A stretch of 50,513 nucleotides of DNA from assembly GCA_003962985.1 (NCBI GenBank), contig RXKA01000038.1, positions 1-50,513 on the forward strand, written 5' to 3'. Below the pieces are notes generated by a model. It ran no database searches, was not told where the DNA came from, and worked only from the letters and a program-made list of their open reading frames with translations. Origin of the DNA: Pseudomonadota bacterium (GTDB lineage: Bacteria; Pseudomonadota; Gammaproteobacteria; Burkholderiales; UBA11063). The translations under genes and the position numbers were made by a program. Shown one piece after another: positions 1 through 10,129 of this stretch (its first letter is position 1; each line of letters starts with the position of its first letter).

Positions 1-3
1 ATC

Positions 4-16
4 TTGTTAAAGATCT
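4..16 (-). promoter_or_regulatory. boxA-like antitermination site (leader of a probable rRNA operon leaving the window)
   Basis: Read on the minus strand this is AGATCTTTAACAA, close to the boxA consensus TGCTCTTTAACA found in proteobacterial rRNA leaders. It lies about 50 nt downstream of a strong minus-strand promoter, so transcription runs off the left edge. No 16S sequence is inside the window, so the rRNA operon itself is inferred. Confidence 0.5.
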
Positions 17-62
17 GTTTTAGTTCTTCTTTTCTACCACCGTTTCTCAGCGGCAGGACGGT

Positions 63-92
63 ATTATCACACAACATCTACTACAATGTCAA
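63..92 (-). promoter_or_regulatory. strong sigma70 promoter with GC-rich discriminator, rRNA P1 type
   Basis: On the minus strand a perfect -35 TTGACA (87-92) is followed after 18 nt by GATAAT (63-68), preceded by TGT, giving an extended -10. The stretch just downstream (about 39-62) is GC-rich in otherwise AT-rich DNA, as in stringently controlled rRNA/tRNA promoters. A boxA-like site follows at 4-16. The promoter points out of the window. Confidence 0.6.
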
Positions 93-199
93 ATTATTTC
101 ACTAAATTAATTCAACAACAAACAAACACAGCTCCACCTCAAATGCCCAATTAACACTGTAGCACAACGACTTAAACAACATTATACACAATACAAAAA

Positions 200-249
200 A
201 GTTACTATAATTCCCAAATTTCTTGTATTTAGGTTAATATATAGTAACT
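200..249 (-). terminator. probable terminator of the porin gene
   Basis: Perfect 10-bp inverted repeat AGTTACTATA (200-209) / TATAGTAACT (240-249) with a long 30-nt loop. On the minus strand it is followed directly by a run of T (about 194-199). It lies 35 nt past the porin stop codon. The long loop makes it less certain than a classic terminator. Confidence 0.5.
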
Positions 250-284
250 TTAGTTGCTTCTTTAGTTATTTTATTAGCTATCTC

Positions 285-1832
285 TTAGTATGTATAGGTA
301 ACCATTGTTTGAAAATAGAAGAAATTACCTCCATCGACAAAGTTAGTAGCAGGAGATATTGCATAATCACCCTGTACATGTACTATTAATCCTTTAGGAG
401 CACCATTTGGCACCCATTTTAAATCGACATCAAATTCTTGCATTGGATTAACAGTATTAAATTGTTCGTAAGCAATCTCAATCTTCGTGCGGCTATCTCC
501 AGGAATTGGTTTAAAGATTAATGCACCACGGTAAGAATTACCAGCACCCTGTTCAATCATACCAGCACCAAGACCTGATGTATATAATGGGTCATTAACA
601 ATTGTAAAGGTATATGGAGAAATGAATCCGCCATTATAAAATGAGTTTTGTGGACCAAACATTGTATCATATGATATCTCTGCATTTAGCCAATCATCAA
701 AACTATAACCAAACTTGGCTCCCATCAGATAACTATTGACTGCACCATCACCAACCACCTGCGGAGTAGTAGTTGCCATTCCCCATGTATTCTGGTTACC
801 GATCTGCACACCTAGATTAAATTTATTAATTGGATTTAGATGAAACTCATATTCTGAATCCGCATAGAGTGTATTTGCATAACCAGAGAAAGAATATGCC
901 CACATATTTAATTTATAATTGTCACTTGGGTGGAATATTGCACCGAGTGCCATGCTACCACCAGAGGTGTAGTTATCGGTAAAAATCTGTTGTTGTCCAT
1001 TATATGGTGAACGAGTAACATAATTACCATAACTTTGGTTATACATAGTATCTTGTCCAAAACTTGTTGATCCCATCGGTTCAAAAGCATTTGTAGCAAT
1101 ACCTGTTAAGCGCCAATTATTAGAAATTTGATAGTTAACTAATGCCCCTTGGTAAGGAGCAGTTACCAACATTGCATCATCATATGAGTTCATCCATGGA
1201 GTAGTTAGAATAATCCAACCAGCATCAACCTGCACTTTATCTGCCAATTGATATTCTACATATAGCTGTGATGGAGTTACCACTTGTGAATTTGGTAACA
1301 TATAATATGAAATATCACCACTTAGATAGCGCATACCAGGTTGTAAAAATGGATTCACTACCTCTAATGTACCACCAAGAGCAAAACCGCCAACATGTCC
1401 AGATTGCATAAAAAGACTACCACCATAGGCGTAGTTATTATTTGGGACATTTAAAATTGCCCATGTAGTACCAACTTGAGCGTTGTAAGTACCATTAGTA
1501 AAAAATTGTTCCCATAATCCCTTATTACTAACATCGCTTTCGCTAACCATATGACGACCACCTGCGGTTAACATATGATTATATGGATCTTGAATATAAT
1601 TATTCGGTGAAATGTACTTATCGTGATATGCGGTAGTTATACAAACACCATCTTCATCACGCGCACATTGATCAATTGTGAAATCATTACTTTCTGCGCT
1701 ATTATAGATTAAACGTTTTTCTTTTTTTATTTCAGCAGGTGTTGCTACAGAACTTTCGGAAACTGCTACATCAGCAAAAGATAGCATCGGCATACTTGTC
1801 ATTATTAATGACATTAGTGTTTTAATACGCAT
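285..1832 (-). CDS. outer-membrane porin, OprD-like
   Basis: A 515-residue outer-membrane beta-barrel protein, probably a channel for small solutes. The start at 1832 (MRIKTLMSLIMTSMPMLSFA) gives a clear signal peptide cut after SFA and has AGGGAG just upstream; a frame extending to 1898 would put 22 polar residues ahead of the signal. The mature part alternates aromatic and small residues and ends in TMVTYTY, the aromatic C-terminus used for barrel insertion. A segment reading VDAGWIILTTPWMNSYDDAML recalls OprD-family porins. It stands alone on the minus strand, divergent from the mannosyltransferase. Barrel identity is fairly sure; the subfamily and substrate are not. Confidence 0.65.
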   Translation of the reverse strand: MRIKTLMSLIMTSMPMLSFADVAVSESSVATPAEIKKEKRLIYNSAESNDFTIDQCARDEDGVCITTAYHDKYISPNNYIQDPYNHMLTAGGRHMVSESDVSNKGLWEQFFTNGTYNAQVGTTWAILNVPNNNYAYGGSLFMQSGHVGGFALGGTLEVVNPFLQPGMRYLSGDISYYMLPNSQVVTPSQLYVEYQLADKVQVDAGWIILTTPWMNSYDDAMLVTAPYQGALVNYQISNNWRLTGIATNAFEPMGSTSFGQDTMYNQSYGNYVTRSPYNGQQQIFTDNYTSGGSMALGAIFHPSDNYKLNMWAYSFSGYANTLYADSEYEFHLNPINKFNLGVQIGNQNTWGMATTTPQVVGDGAVNSYLMGAKFGYSFDDWLNAEISYDTMFGPQNSFYNGGFISPYTFTIVNDPLYTSGLGAGMIEQGAGNSYRGALIFKPIPGDSRTKIEIAYEQFNTVNPMQEFDVDLKWVPNGAPKGLIVHVQGDYAISPATNFVDGGNFFYFQTMVTYTY

Positions 1833-1939
1833 AACTCCCTCATTGATAATAATAATTTGATTAAGGCGTATTTTATCATTGCTATTGAGCGTTAACACTA
1901 GCGAAAAGCTACTATCTTCAACTATTTAAGAATACATCT

Positions 1940-1948
1940 TGTTATAAT
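1940..1948 (+). promoter_or_regulatory. extended -10 promoter for the mannosyltransferase gene
   Basis: TGTTATAAT is a perfect extended -10 element about 45 nt upstream of the ATG at 1994. No good -35 is seen at 17 nt; TTCAAC at 1917-1922 is too far at 20 nt. Confidence 0.4.
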
Positions 1949-1993
1949 AACGCCAAATATTTATTTTTAAACTATCAATTTGAGCGTAACTAT

Positions 1994-3775
1994 ATGATAC
2001 TATTTGAATCTATACTCTTAGTTGCAATTATAATAATAATTAGCATTTTTACAACACTTAAAACCACAAAAGCACTAAATCAAACCAATTTGTTAGATAA
2101 AACAGATTTTAAAATCATGTTTTTGCTAACTTTTATGTATTCATTAGTTGCGCTATATAATCTTGGTTCATTAAATTCGCCAACTGGAAGTTGGAATGCA
2201 CAAAATAGAAATGACACACTAACTCTAAACTTTAATCAGCCAACGAAGATATCTGCTATTTATTATTACACAGGAATTAGTAATGGCAAATATCACTGGG
2301 ACTATCTGAGTAATAATCTTGAACCTGGTATATTTGATGATTCAACTGCACGTCTTGGCTATCCCGCACATTATAAATGGAATAAATTTAATCCTAATAT
2401 AGCCAATAAAGTTTCACAAATTCAATTAGTTTTAGATGAACCTGAGCTAGAAATTAAGCAACTTGCTATTTTTGATGAACAAAATCATTATATTAGTGGC
2501 ATCAAAGTAAGTTCATCAAATAATTCAAGTACCAATAACTTAATAATGCCAATTGAACCTAATAACTATCAAGATAATTATCTTAGTTCAACCTATTTTG
2601 ACGAAATTTTTTATGCTACTACCGCTTATCAATATCTTCACAAATTAAACCCTTATGTTGCAGTACATCCGCCATTGGGGATGTTAATTATTGCTATCGG
2701 TATTTTATTCTGCGGAATGAATGCTTTTGGCTGGCGCATTATGCCTGCTCTCGCAAGTATAGCATTAGTTCCTCTTATGTATATTTTTGCCAAGCGACTA
2801 TTTGGCAATAGACTCTCTGCCGTGATAGCAAGTGTTATTATCATGTTTGAACCAATGCATTACGTAATGGGTAAAATTGCTTTCCTTGATGGAATTGTTA
2901 CCTTCTTCATTTTATTAGAATATTATTATTTATATAGTTATTTACAATTAAGACAAAATTGTGCTTCAATTAATGATTGTTACACTACGCTCTTAAAAAT
3001 GGGAATTGCTTTTGGAATCGGCATTTCTTGTAAATGGAGTGCACTCTACTTCACCGTTCCACTACTTTTATCATTACTATATGGAGAAATCGCATTAGCT
3101 AAACCAAATATTAAGCAATTTCTACATTCCGTAGTCTTTTTATTTGTTACATTAGTCATACTGCCACTTAGTATTTACTGTTTAAGCTATGTACCATTTA
3201 TAATTTCACAAACAGACACTGAATTATTTAGTTTCATCTGGCGTATTCAAACCTATATGTATCAATTCCAAGCCCATGGCTTAGCTAATGCTACTCATCC
3301 ATATGCATCAAACTGGTTAGAATGGAGTACATTGAAAACACCAATGTCATTATTTTTTTGGCAGGATGGCACTGTGGCAAATTCAATTGCTTTTATCGCT
3401 CATCCATTAATTGCTGTTGCTACTTTCCCTATTTTATTATTCCTAATTGCCATTAGCATAAAACAACGTGGAAAATTACAGCCATGGTTTCTGCTTATTG
3501 CAATTTGTGCCCAATATCTGCCATATGCATTTATTACTCATATCATGTTTATTTACTATTTCTACTCAACCATTCCACTATTAATACTGGGTTTGGTAGA
3601 AATTCATAATACATTATTTGATTGGAATAAGCCTGTTCACCGCTATATAACTTACTTACTCTTAGGTTTATATATAGCCATTTTTATTATGTTTATCCCC
3701 GCAACTAGTGGTATCGAATTCCCACGTGATTATGTGGTAAAATATCTATTATGGCGTAATGGCTGGAACTTCTAA
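1994..3775 (+). CDS. PMT-family (GT39-like) protein O-mannosyltransferase or related glycosyltransferase
   Basis: A 593-residue multispanning membrane protein. It has an N-terminal helix pair, then a roughly 150-residue soluble loop with a possible sugar-binding character (SPTGSWNAQNR.., YYTGISNGKYHW). Next comes the PMT core: acidic pair FDEIFY near residue 203, then HPPLGM and the run GWRIMPALAS..PLMYIFAKRLFGN. The C-terminal four helices resemble the PMT_4TMC domain (WFLLIAICAQYLPYAF..HIMFIYYFYSTIPLL). Family members move mannose from a polyprenyl phosphate to protein Ser/Thr in the inner membrane, facing the periplasm. They are typical of actinobacteria and fungi and less common in proteobacteria. 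The next gene encodes an exported DUF2844 protein in the same transcript. Family is confident, substrate unknown. Confidence 0.75.
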   Translation: MILFESILLVAIIIIISIFTTLKTTKALNQTNLLDKTDFKIMFLLTFMYSLVALYNLGSLNSPTGSWNAQNRNDTLTLNFNQPTKISAIYYYTGISNGKYHWDYLSNNLEPGIFDDSTARLGYPAHYKWNKFNPNIANKVSQIQLVLDEPELEIKQLAIFDEQNHYISGIKVSSSNNSSTNNLIMPIEPNNYQDNYLSSTYFDEIFYATTAYQYLHKLNPYVAVHPPLGMLIIAIGILFCGMNAFGWRIMPALASIALVPLMYIFAKRLFGNRLSAVIASVIIMFEPMHYVMGKIAFLDGIVTFFILLEYYYLYSYLQLRQNCASINDCYTTLLKMGIAFGIGISCKWSALYFTVPLLLSLLYGEIALAKPNIKQFLHSVVFLFVTLVILPLSIYCLSYVPFIISQTDTELFSFIWRIQTYMYQFQAHGLANATHPYASNWLEWSTLKTPMSLFFWQDGTVANSIAFIAHPLIAVATFPILLFLIAISIKQRGKLQPWFLLIAICAQYLPYAFITHIMFIYYFYSTIPLLILGLVEIHNTLFDWNKPVHRYITYLLLGLYIAIFIMFIPATSGIEFPRDYVVKYLLWRNGWNF

Positions 3776-3794
3776 ATTTAAAAGGTATTTAATA

Positions 3795-4229
3795 ATGCGT
3801 AAAACATCTGTAATTACCGCGCTAGCAATATTACTTTCGTTACCAATCTCCGCATGGGCAACATTGGGACAAAACGTGCAATCTATCAATATTGATGCAA
3901 GTAACTTAAATGCAGAAGTTAGGAGTACCGACCGTGGAGCATATCAGATTTATGAATTGACTGCAGCGAATGCTGATGGCGGCGGTGGTTATGTACGTGA
4001 ATATCTCGACCCCAATAATGATGTAGTGTTTGGTGTAAGTTGGTCTGGTATAACTTATCAAGCTGCAGAATTAGTTTTGGGAGCATATCTCAATCAAGCT
4101 AAGGCTCTTGCAGGAACTGATCAAAATCGCTTTGATTATGATATGGGTGGTTCTGAAGACAACTACAATGGATATTTTGTCTTAGTCCCTGCAACACCTT
4201 ATGGTCTTAATACTGCGGTTGTGCGTTAA
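3795..4229 (+). CDS. exported DUF2844 family protein
   Basis: A 144-residue protein with a signal peptide (MRKTSVITALAILLSLPISAWA) cut before TLGQN. The start at 3795 is preferred because AAAAGG precedes it and the signal starts there. The features YQIYELTAANADGG..VREYLDPNNDVVFGVSWSG and the following LVLGAYL match DUF2844, a small periplasmic family of unknown function in betaproteobacteria. It begins 19 nt after the mannosyltransferase stop, so the two are probably cotranscribed; it could be a substrate or partner of that enzyme, which is only inference. Confidence 0.7.
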   Translation: MRKTSVITALAILLSLPISAWATLGQNVQSINIDASNLNAEVRSTDRGAYQIYELTAANADGGGGYVREYLDPNNDVVFGVSWSGITYQAAELVLGAYLNQAKALAGTDQNRFDYDMGGSEDNYNGYFVLVPATPYGLNTAVVR

Positions 4230-4264
4230 ACCTCAACACAATGTGCGACTAATCCAAAAGTTAT

Positions 4265-5491
4265 TTACTTAGCGTTACGAATTGTCTTACTCACAATCAA
4301 GGTTCCGCAAGTATTACCAAAAATATTAACCATTGTCCGTACGCGATCGACAATACGATCTAATGGCATCAGAATTGCAATTGCGGACAATGGAATCCCT
4401 GCCATACCAAATACTGTCACAAAACTCACCATTGAAGTTTCTGGAATTCCACCAACAGCAATACCCGTTAGGATACACACTAGTGCTAAAAGTAATTGTT
4501 GACTAATATCGGGATGAATGCCAAGTATATGCATAAAGAATAAACATGCCGCTATTTCATACATCATGCCTGAAGCAAAATTCATAGAAGCACAAATTGG
4601 TAACATAAAATTAATTACTTTTTTGTCACCACCAAATTGTTCCGCTTTTTCTAACGCAATTGGTAGGGTTGCTAATGAACTAGAGGTAACAAATGCCGTC
4701 GTGAAAATTGGTAATGATTGCTGCAATAAATTGCGCACACCCAATTTTTTATATAAAAAAACTACCAATATCAATTGCCATAAAAAATGAATAAATAAAC
4801 CAACAAAGAATAGACCAACAAATTTTAATAATCCAAGTAGATTAGTCCCTAAGCTGCCACTTAAATAACTCTCTGCTACCGAATTACCGACCAAAACAAA
4901 AATTGCCAGTGGTGCTAGGTACATCACACCATTAAGCAGAGCTAGGAACATTTCACGCAAACTACTCATCACATTCAATACAGGAATGGCTTTATCATGA
5001 TTTAACGCACAAGTAATACCAAATAATATTGAAAATACAACAATTGGTAAAACATCAAAATTAACTAATGAATGAAAGATATTTGAAGTAAATAGGTAAT
5101 TAAAAATCTGCGCGGGATTAATTGCCGTTGATGTTGAATCAGTATATTTCGCTGCACTTAATAGACTTTGCGCATTAATGTTGCCACTAATATCAACCAA
5201 ATTAAAAACAATTAAGCCTATGGTTACCGCAATAATTTCTGTACATAGAATATAGACAACTGAATTACGCGCAACAATTTTAAGTTCACGAATCTGCTTC
5301 AGATTACCAATCGAAACAATTAATGAGGTCATTACAATTGGCAAGGCACATAACTTCAATAGATTTATGAATGTAGAACTAATAAATTCGAGATGAATAA
5401 ATAACTTAGGTATAATTAAAGCAATAATAAATGCAAAAACTACACTTGCTAAGACTATCTTACCTTGATGCTCGCGAAATAATTTACCCAT
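4265..5491 (-). CDS. dicarboxylate/amino acid:cation symporter (DAACS family)
   Basis: A 408-residue inner-membrane secondary transporter of the GltP/DctA/SstT superfamily with eight predicted transmembrane segments and two re-entrant loops. The serine-rich hairpin SSSLATLP (HP1) and the C-terminal DRIVDRVRTMVN helix are visible. Two sites differ from glutamate transporters: the NMDGT sodium motif is replaced by MNFASGM, and the last helix has Asn393 (IFGN) where the Na1-site aspartate usually sits, so ion coupling may differ. AAGGA precedes the ATG. It is the last gene of a minus-strand run, 17 nt after the ABC exporter. Substrate not predictable. Confidence 0.8.
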   Translation of the reverse strand: MGKLFREHQGKIVLASVVFAFIIALIIPKLFIHLEFISSTFINLLKLCALPIVMTSLIVSIGNLKQIRELKIVARNSVVYILCTEIIAVTIGLIVFNLVDISGNINAQSLLSAAKYTDSTSTAINPAQIFNYLFTSNIFHSLVNFDVLPIVVFSILFGITCALNHDKAIPVLNVMSSLREMFLALLNGVMYLAPLAIFVLVGNSVAESYLSGSLGTNLLGLLKFVGLFFVGLFIHFLWQLILVVFLYKKLGVRNLLQQSLPIFTTAFVTSSSLATLPIALEKAEQFGGDKKVINFMLPICASMNFASGMMYEIAACLFFMHILGIHPDISQQLLLALVCILTGIAVGGIPETSMVSFVTVFGMAGIPLSAIAILMPLDRIVDRVRTMVNIFGNTCGTLIVSKTIRNAK

Positions 5492-5508
5492 TCTAATTAT
5501 CCTTCTGA

Positions 5509-7269
5509 TTAAAGATCATTCCCACGTAACTGTAAATTCCACAAATATGAATAATGCTTATTTGCATTCAATAACTCTTGATGTGTTCCAGACTCAATGA
5601 TATTACCATGATCTAGTACATAAATCATATCTGCATTAACAATCGTGGATAGGCGATGTGCAATAACAATCGTCGTACGACCTTTTGCAACATGTAACAT
5701 TGCTTGTTGAATTAAATCTTCGGTATGATTATCTAGTGCTGAGGTTGCTTCATCCAAAATCAAAATTGGTGGATTTTTCAAAATTGCCCGCGCTAAAGCA
5801 ATCCGTTGGCGCTGCCCACCTGATAGGCGCTGACCTCGTTCACCTATCATAGTTTGATAACCATCAGGTAATTGTAAGATAAACTCTTCTGCTTCAACTA
5901 ATTTTGCTACTGCATAAATTTGCTCTAAACTTGCTGCAAAACTACCATAGGCAATATTTTCAGCAATTGTTCCATCAATAAGGAAGGTTTCTTGACTCAC
6001 TACACCGATTTGTTGACGAAGAGAATTAAGAGTTAATTCTTTGATATCCTGCCCATCAACCGTAATTTGTCCACCCTGATAATCATATAAACGTAATAAT
6101 AATTTGATAAGCGTCGATTTACCAGAACCTGTACCGCCAACTAACGCAATAGTCTGCCCAGCGGGAATGGTTAAATTTAGACCATGAAATAAACTATCGC
6201 GCTCATTATATGCAAAATTAACATGGTTAAAATGTACTTCACCATTACATGGTGATTTAATCACCTTTGCACCATCTTGAATCGTAACAGGAGCACTCAA
6301 CAATCCCATGACACGGGTAATTGATGCCATTGAACGTTGATACATATCGGTAACTTGACCCAATTGGTTAAGTGGCCACAATAAACGCTGCGATAAGAAA
6401 ATCAGAATACTATACGAAGCAACTGCAATTTGTTTATCAATGGTTAAAATACCACCATAAATTAATGAGACTAAAAAGCCACTCATAATGATAATCCGAA
6501 TTACTGGTGTTGCTGCTGCAGATAATAAAATTGCATGTTTATTTGCATTAGCGTACTCATTACTAAATTGCTTTAGTTGCTCACTCTCATACTTTTCTGT
6601 CGTAAAGTTTTTGATGGTTGCAATTCCTGATAAATTAGCATTTAATTTAGCATTTAACGCCCCCGCCGAATTTCTTACTCGCAAATAACGTGGTGCCAAT
6701 TTATTGCGGAAGAAAAAGACACCAATTATAATCAATGGCATAGGTAAGAAACTTAATAGCGCTACTTTAGCCGAAATTATAAAGAAAATAACACCAATAA
6801 TTAATGTTGAACTAACGATTTGAATAATTTGATTAACTCCATCATTCATAAAGCGTTCAAGTTGATTAATATCATCATTTAAAATCGCCATTAAATTACC
6901 AGTTGCTTTATTTTCAAAATATTCTAACTGCAAGTTTTGAATATGCTGATAACTATCCATCCGTAAATCATGTTGAATATGTTGTGCTAAATAACACCAT
7001 TTTAAAGAATACAAGTATTGAAAAGTTGATTCTAGCATCCAAATCAAGCCAGTAAAAGAGCCTAAACTAACTATTTGAGCAATCACATTGTGTATTCCCC
7101 AATGAGCCAGCATTGAATCTTGTTGTTTGACAACTACATCAACCGCAACCCCGATAAGAATTTCTGGGAAGATATCAAAAATCTTATTCATTAACGAATA
7201 AAAAGTTGCAAGACCAATATCAACTCGATAGTTTTTGGCATAGCGAAATAATTGAACTAATGGATGCAA
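5509..7269 (-). CDS. ABC exporter, fused permease/ATPase, MsbA-like
   Basis: A 586-residue half-transporter. An N-terminal six-helix membrane domain (about residues 15-310) is followed by a nucleotide-binding domain with Walker A GGTGSGKST, signature LSGGQRQRIALARAI, Walker B ILILDEATSALD and the H-loop IAHRLST. It would act as a homodimer exporting lipid, drug or peptide. The start codon is TTG at 7269, supported by AAGGA 7 nt upstream and by the family's usual N-terminus; no ATG fits. It lies 25 nt after the bestrophin gene and 17 nt before the symporter gene, so it is probably part of the same transcript. Substrate unknown. Confidence 0.85.
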   Translation of the reverse strand: MHPLVQLFRYAKNYRVDIGLATFYSLMNKIFDIFPEILIGVAVDVVVKQQDSMLAHWGIHNVIAQIVSLGSFTGLIWMLESTFQYLYSLKWCYLAQHIQHDLRMDSYQHIQNLQLEYFENKATGNLMAILNDDINQLERFMNDGVNQIIQIVSSTLIIGVIFFIISAKVALLSFLPMPLIIIGVFFFRNKLAPRYLRVRNSAGALNAKLNANLSGIATIKNFTTEKYESEQLKQFSNEYANANKHAILLSAAATPVIRIIIMSGFLVSLIYGGILTIDKQIAVASYSILIFLSQRLLWPLNQLGQVTDMYQRSMASITRVMGLLSAPVTIQDGAKVIKSPCNGEVHFNHVNFAYNERDSLFHGLNLTIPAGQTIALVGGTGSGKSTLIKLLLRLYDYQGGQITVDGQDIKELTLNSLRQQIGVVSQETFLIDGTIAENIAYGSFAASLEQIYAVAKLVEAEEFILQLPDGYQTMIGERGQRLSGGQRQRIALARAILKNPPILILDEATSALDNHTEDLIQQAMLHVAKGRTTIVIAHRLSTIVNADMIYVLDHGNIIESGTHQELLNANKHYSYLWNLQLRGNDL

Positions 7270-7294
7270 GAGGTAATCCTTCTATTAATAAATA

Positions 7295-8227
7295 TTATAC
7301 TTTGTGTTCGGCAATCGCTTTAACATTACGTAAAATGTTACCTGCAATAGTGTCTAACTGTAAATCATTATCATCAGTACCAAATGGGTCTTCTAATTCT
7401 TCCGCCATCAGTTCTAAGCCCAATAATATATACAACATCACCAACATCATAGGAATAATTAGGTAACCAAATTTATCTGCCCAACCAAAAGGGAAAATTA
7501 GCGAGTAAAACAATAAACCTTGCTTAACAAAGAAAGAAAATGAAATTGGCACTGGCGTACTTGCAATTCGCTCACAACCACCAGTAACATTAATCAAGCT
7601 AACAATATGGGTATCTAATGATAAATATTGCTCCATAGTAAGAATACCATCTTTACGCAACTGGTTAATTGCACGATACATATGATTTGCTAAATAAACA
7701 CATGGGTGTACGTTCGCACTTGGATCATAAATTACTCCGATAGATGCGAACTCTTTAATAATTGACTCAACGTCTTTACGTAAATGTGATTTGAGAACTT
7801 GCGGAAAAATCCGTAGGAAGTCATAAAATTCATGGTGTTCTGCTAAACCCGCGAAATTCTCGAATTTCATACTAACATTACGACAATCATTAACTAATGT
7901 TCCCCATAAGTTACGTCCTTCCCACCAGCGTGAATACGTCGTATTAACCCGAAAGCTAATTACAATGGAGAGGACAAAACTAAATACCAAATGAAATTGC
8001 CCGAGATTAGGATTATGAATTTTATCAAATAATGTCCAATAATTCTCCATAATAACGATACTCAGAGCATAAACCGTCAGTACTGTCATTACAGGGAATA
8101 ATTTGCGGAATACTTTTTCACGATGAAAGAAAAACATATGATTAAACCACGTTTGTAAATCATGTGCTTTACCGTGTTTGATATTGCTACCAAAAAAGAC
8201 ATTAAAAATCGTCATTAAGAATTTCAT
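7295..8227 (-). CDS. bestrophin family (UPF0187) ion channel
   Basis: A 310-residue membrane protein of the bestrophin/RFP-TM family, pentameric channels for chloride or cations in the inner membrane. The signature [21 protein letters not shown], following the second hydrophobic segment, is clear, as are [30 protein letters not shown] and the acidic C-terminal [16 protein letters not shown]. Its ATG overlaps the hscA stop by four bases (ATGA), so it is translationally coupled to the Fe-S chaperone gene. No ferredoxin gene lies between them. Confidence 0.85.
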   Translation of the reverse strand: MKFLMTIFNVFFGSNIKHGKAHDLQTWFNHMFFFHREKVFRKLFPVMTVLTVYALSIVIMENYWTLFDKIHNPNLGQFHLVFSFVLSIVISFRVNTTYSRWWEGRNLWGTLVNDCRNVSMKFENFAGLAEHHEFYDFLRIFPQVLKSHLRKDVESIIKEFASIGVIYDPSANVHPCVYLANHMYRAINQLRKDGILTMEQYLSLDTHIVSLINVTGGCERIASTPVPISFSFFVKQGLLFYSLIFPFGWADKFGYLIIPMMLVMLYILLGLELMAEELEDPFGTDDNDLQLDTIAGNILRNVKAIAEHKV

Positions 8228-10104
8228 ATTTTATCTGCCACTTCATTAATATCGCGACCTGATAATGCATGATGAATTGCTTTATCCATTCTTCGATTCG
8301 CAAAGTTACTACTAATTTGATTTAAGTCATCAGTTTGCTGTTTGATTTTATTAGTTAATTGCGCATAATCATCAGGTGCTTTGGCTAAGGTTATTTTTAA
8401 TTTCATAATCGCATTATTAATCTGACTTAACTCTTCTTCGGTCAATAAATCCGCATCAAGATATAATGCTTTCTCGACTGAGTCAATTAGTGCCTGTGCA
8501 TCAACTACTGCTTCTTGATATAATCGTACTTGCATATCATGATTGGCATTCGAGATTGACTCTTGCAACATTGCCCCGATTTGTTCATCGCTTAAACCAA
8601 AACTGGGTTTTACCTCAATCGAACTAGTAACGCCTGTCATCATTTCTTTTGCACTAACTGATAATAGACCATCCGCATCAATTTGATAGGTAATTCGTAT
8701 ACGTGCTTGCCCTGCTACCATTTGCGGGATACCACGCAAGGTAAATTTAGCTAATGAACGACAATCTTTAACTAACTCACGTTCACCTTGTACTACGTGC
8801 ACCGTCATCGCAGTTTGACCATCTTTATAGGTGGTAAAATCTTGTGCACGCGCAATTGGTAATGTTGAATTACGTGGAATAATTTTTTCAACTAATCCAC
8901 CCATAGTTTCAACCCCCAATGATAATGGTGTTACATCAAGTAAGAGCCAATCATCTTTTTTATTTCCCACCAAAACATCTGCTTGGATACTAGCCCCTAT
9001 TGCGACTACTTCATCAGGATTAATTGAAGTTAGCGGTTCACGTCCAAATAATTCACCAACCATCTGACGCACTAATAACATGCGGGTCGAACCACCGACC
9101 ATGATAACTTCATCAATTTGATCCTTATCTAATTTAGCATCACGTAGCGCTTTTTTAACTGGCAGAAGTGTTTTTTGTACCAAATGGCGTACCAAATTTT
9201 CATACTCTGTACGCGTAATTACAAAATTTACCAAACGTTTAGTTGAGAGTACTACGCTAAAAGAGGCTTTTTCAGATTGAGATAATTGTTCTTTTATTTT
9301 CTTCGCATTGATTAGTAATATCGCACTATCTTCATCATTGAGCTGCGAGAGTCCTGCCTTCTCCATAATATAACAAGATAAGCGATGATCAAAATCATCA
9401 CCACCCAAATGCGTATCACCACCAACAGCAAGAACCTCAAACACTCCTTTAGTTAAACTTAGAATTGAGACATCTAAAGTCCCACCACCTAAATCATAAA
9501 CCAAAAAAGTACCTTCATTTTTACTATCTAATCCATACGCAATTGCAGCCGCCGTTGGCTCATTAAGTAACCGTAATACATTAAGCCCAGCTAGCTCACC
9601 CGCTTGACGGGTTGCTTGACGTTGTGCATCATCAAAATAAGCTGGAACAGTTATAACCACCCCAGTTGGCTCTTCACCAAGCGCTTCTACTGCCATATTG
9701 CGTAGATAACGTAGGATATCTGCTGATACTTCAACGGGATTTTTAACACCTTGAGCGGTATCAATTTGAATTAAACCAGAACTATTAACAAATTTATATG
9801 GATAACGAATAGTCGTGTCTAAATCAGCAAAACTACGTCCCATGAAACGCTTTACCGACACAATTGTATTACTCGGATCAGTACTTCGTAATGTTGCTGC
9901 CTGCGATCCGATCTGGGTTTCCTTACCATAATTAACAATTGATGGGATTAGTTTACACCCATCATGATTAACTAAAACAGTTGCCTCACCACTTCTAACT
10001 GTCGCGACTAAGGAATTAGTCGTACCTAGATCGATTCCAATTGCGATATTATGTTGATGTGGATTACCTGATAAATCAGGTTCTGCAATTTGTAATAATG
10101 CCAT
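8224..10104 (-). CDS. hscA: Fe-S cluster assembly chaperone HscA (Hsp70)
   Basis: A 626-residue Hsp70 paralogue that helps transfer nascent Fe-S clusters from IscU to acceptor proteins together with HscB. The ATPase domain shows [28 protein letters not shown] and [14 protein letters not shown]; the substrate-binding domain shows the linker [17 protein letters not shown] and the helical lid. Length fits HscA (~620) and it lacks the acidic C-terminal tail of DnaK. Its place in the isc cluster, 25 nt after hscB, separates it from the dnaK gene at 46.7 kb. AGGAA precedes the ATG. Confidence 0.95.
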   Translation of the reverse strand: MALLQIAEPDLSGNPHQHNIAIGIDLGTTNSLVATVRSGEATVLVNHDGCKLIPSIVNYGKETQIGSQAATLRSTDPSNTIVSVKRFMGRSFADLDTTIRYPYKFVNSSGLIQIDTAQGVKNPVEVSADILRYLRNMAVEALGEEPTGVVITVPAYFDDAQRQATRQAGELAGLNVLRLLNEPTAAAIAYGLDSKNEGTFLVYDLGGGTLDVSILSLTKGVFEVLAVGGDTHLGGDDFDHRLSCYIMEKAGLSQLNDEDSAILLINAKKIKEQLSQSEKASFSVVLSTKRLVNFVITRTEYENLVRHLVQKTLLPVKKALRDAKLDKDQIDEVIMVGGSTRMLLVRQMVGELFGREPLTSINPDEVVAIGASIQADVLVGNKKDDWLLLDVTPLSLGVETMGGLVEKIIPRNSTLPIARAQDFTTYKDGQTAMTVHVVQGERELVKDCRSLAKFTLRGIPQMVAGQARIRITYQIDADGLLSVSAKEMMTGVTSSIEVKPSFGLSDEQIGAMLQESISNANHDMQVRLYQEAVVDAQALIDSVEKALYLDADLLTEEELSQINNAIMKLKITLAKAPDDYAQLTNKIKQQTDDLNQISSNFANRRMDKAIHHALSGRDINEVADKI

Positions 10105-10129
10105 TTTATATATTTCCTAGTGTATTTCT

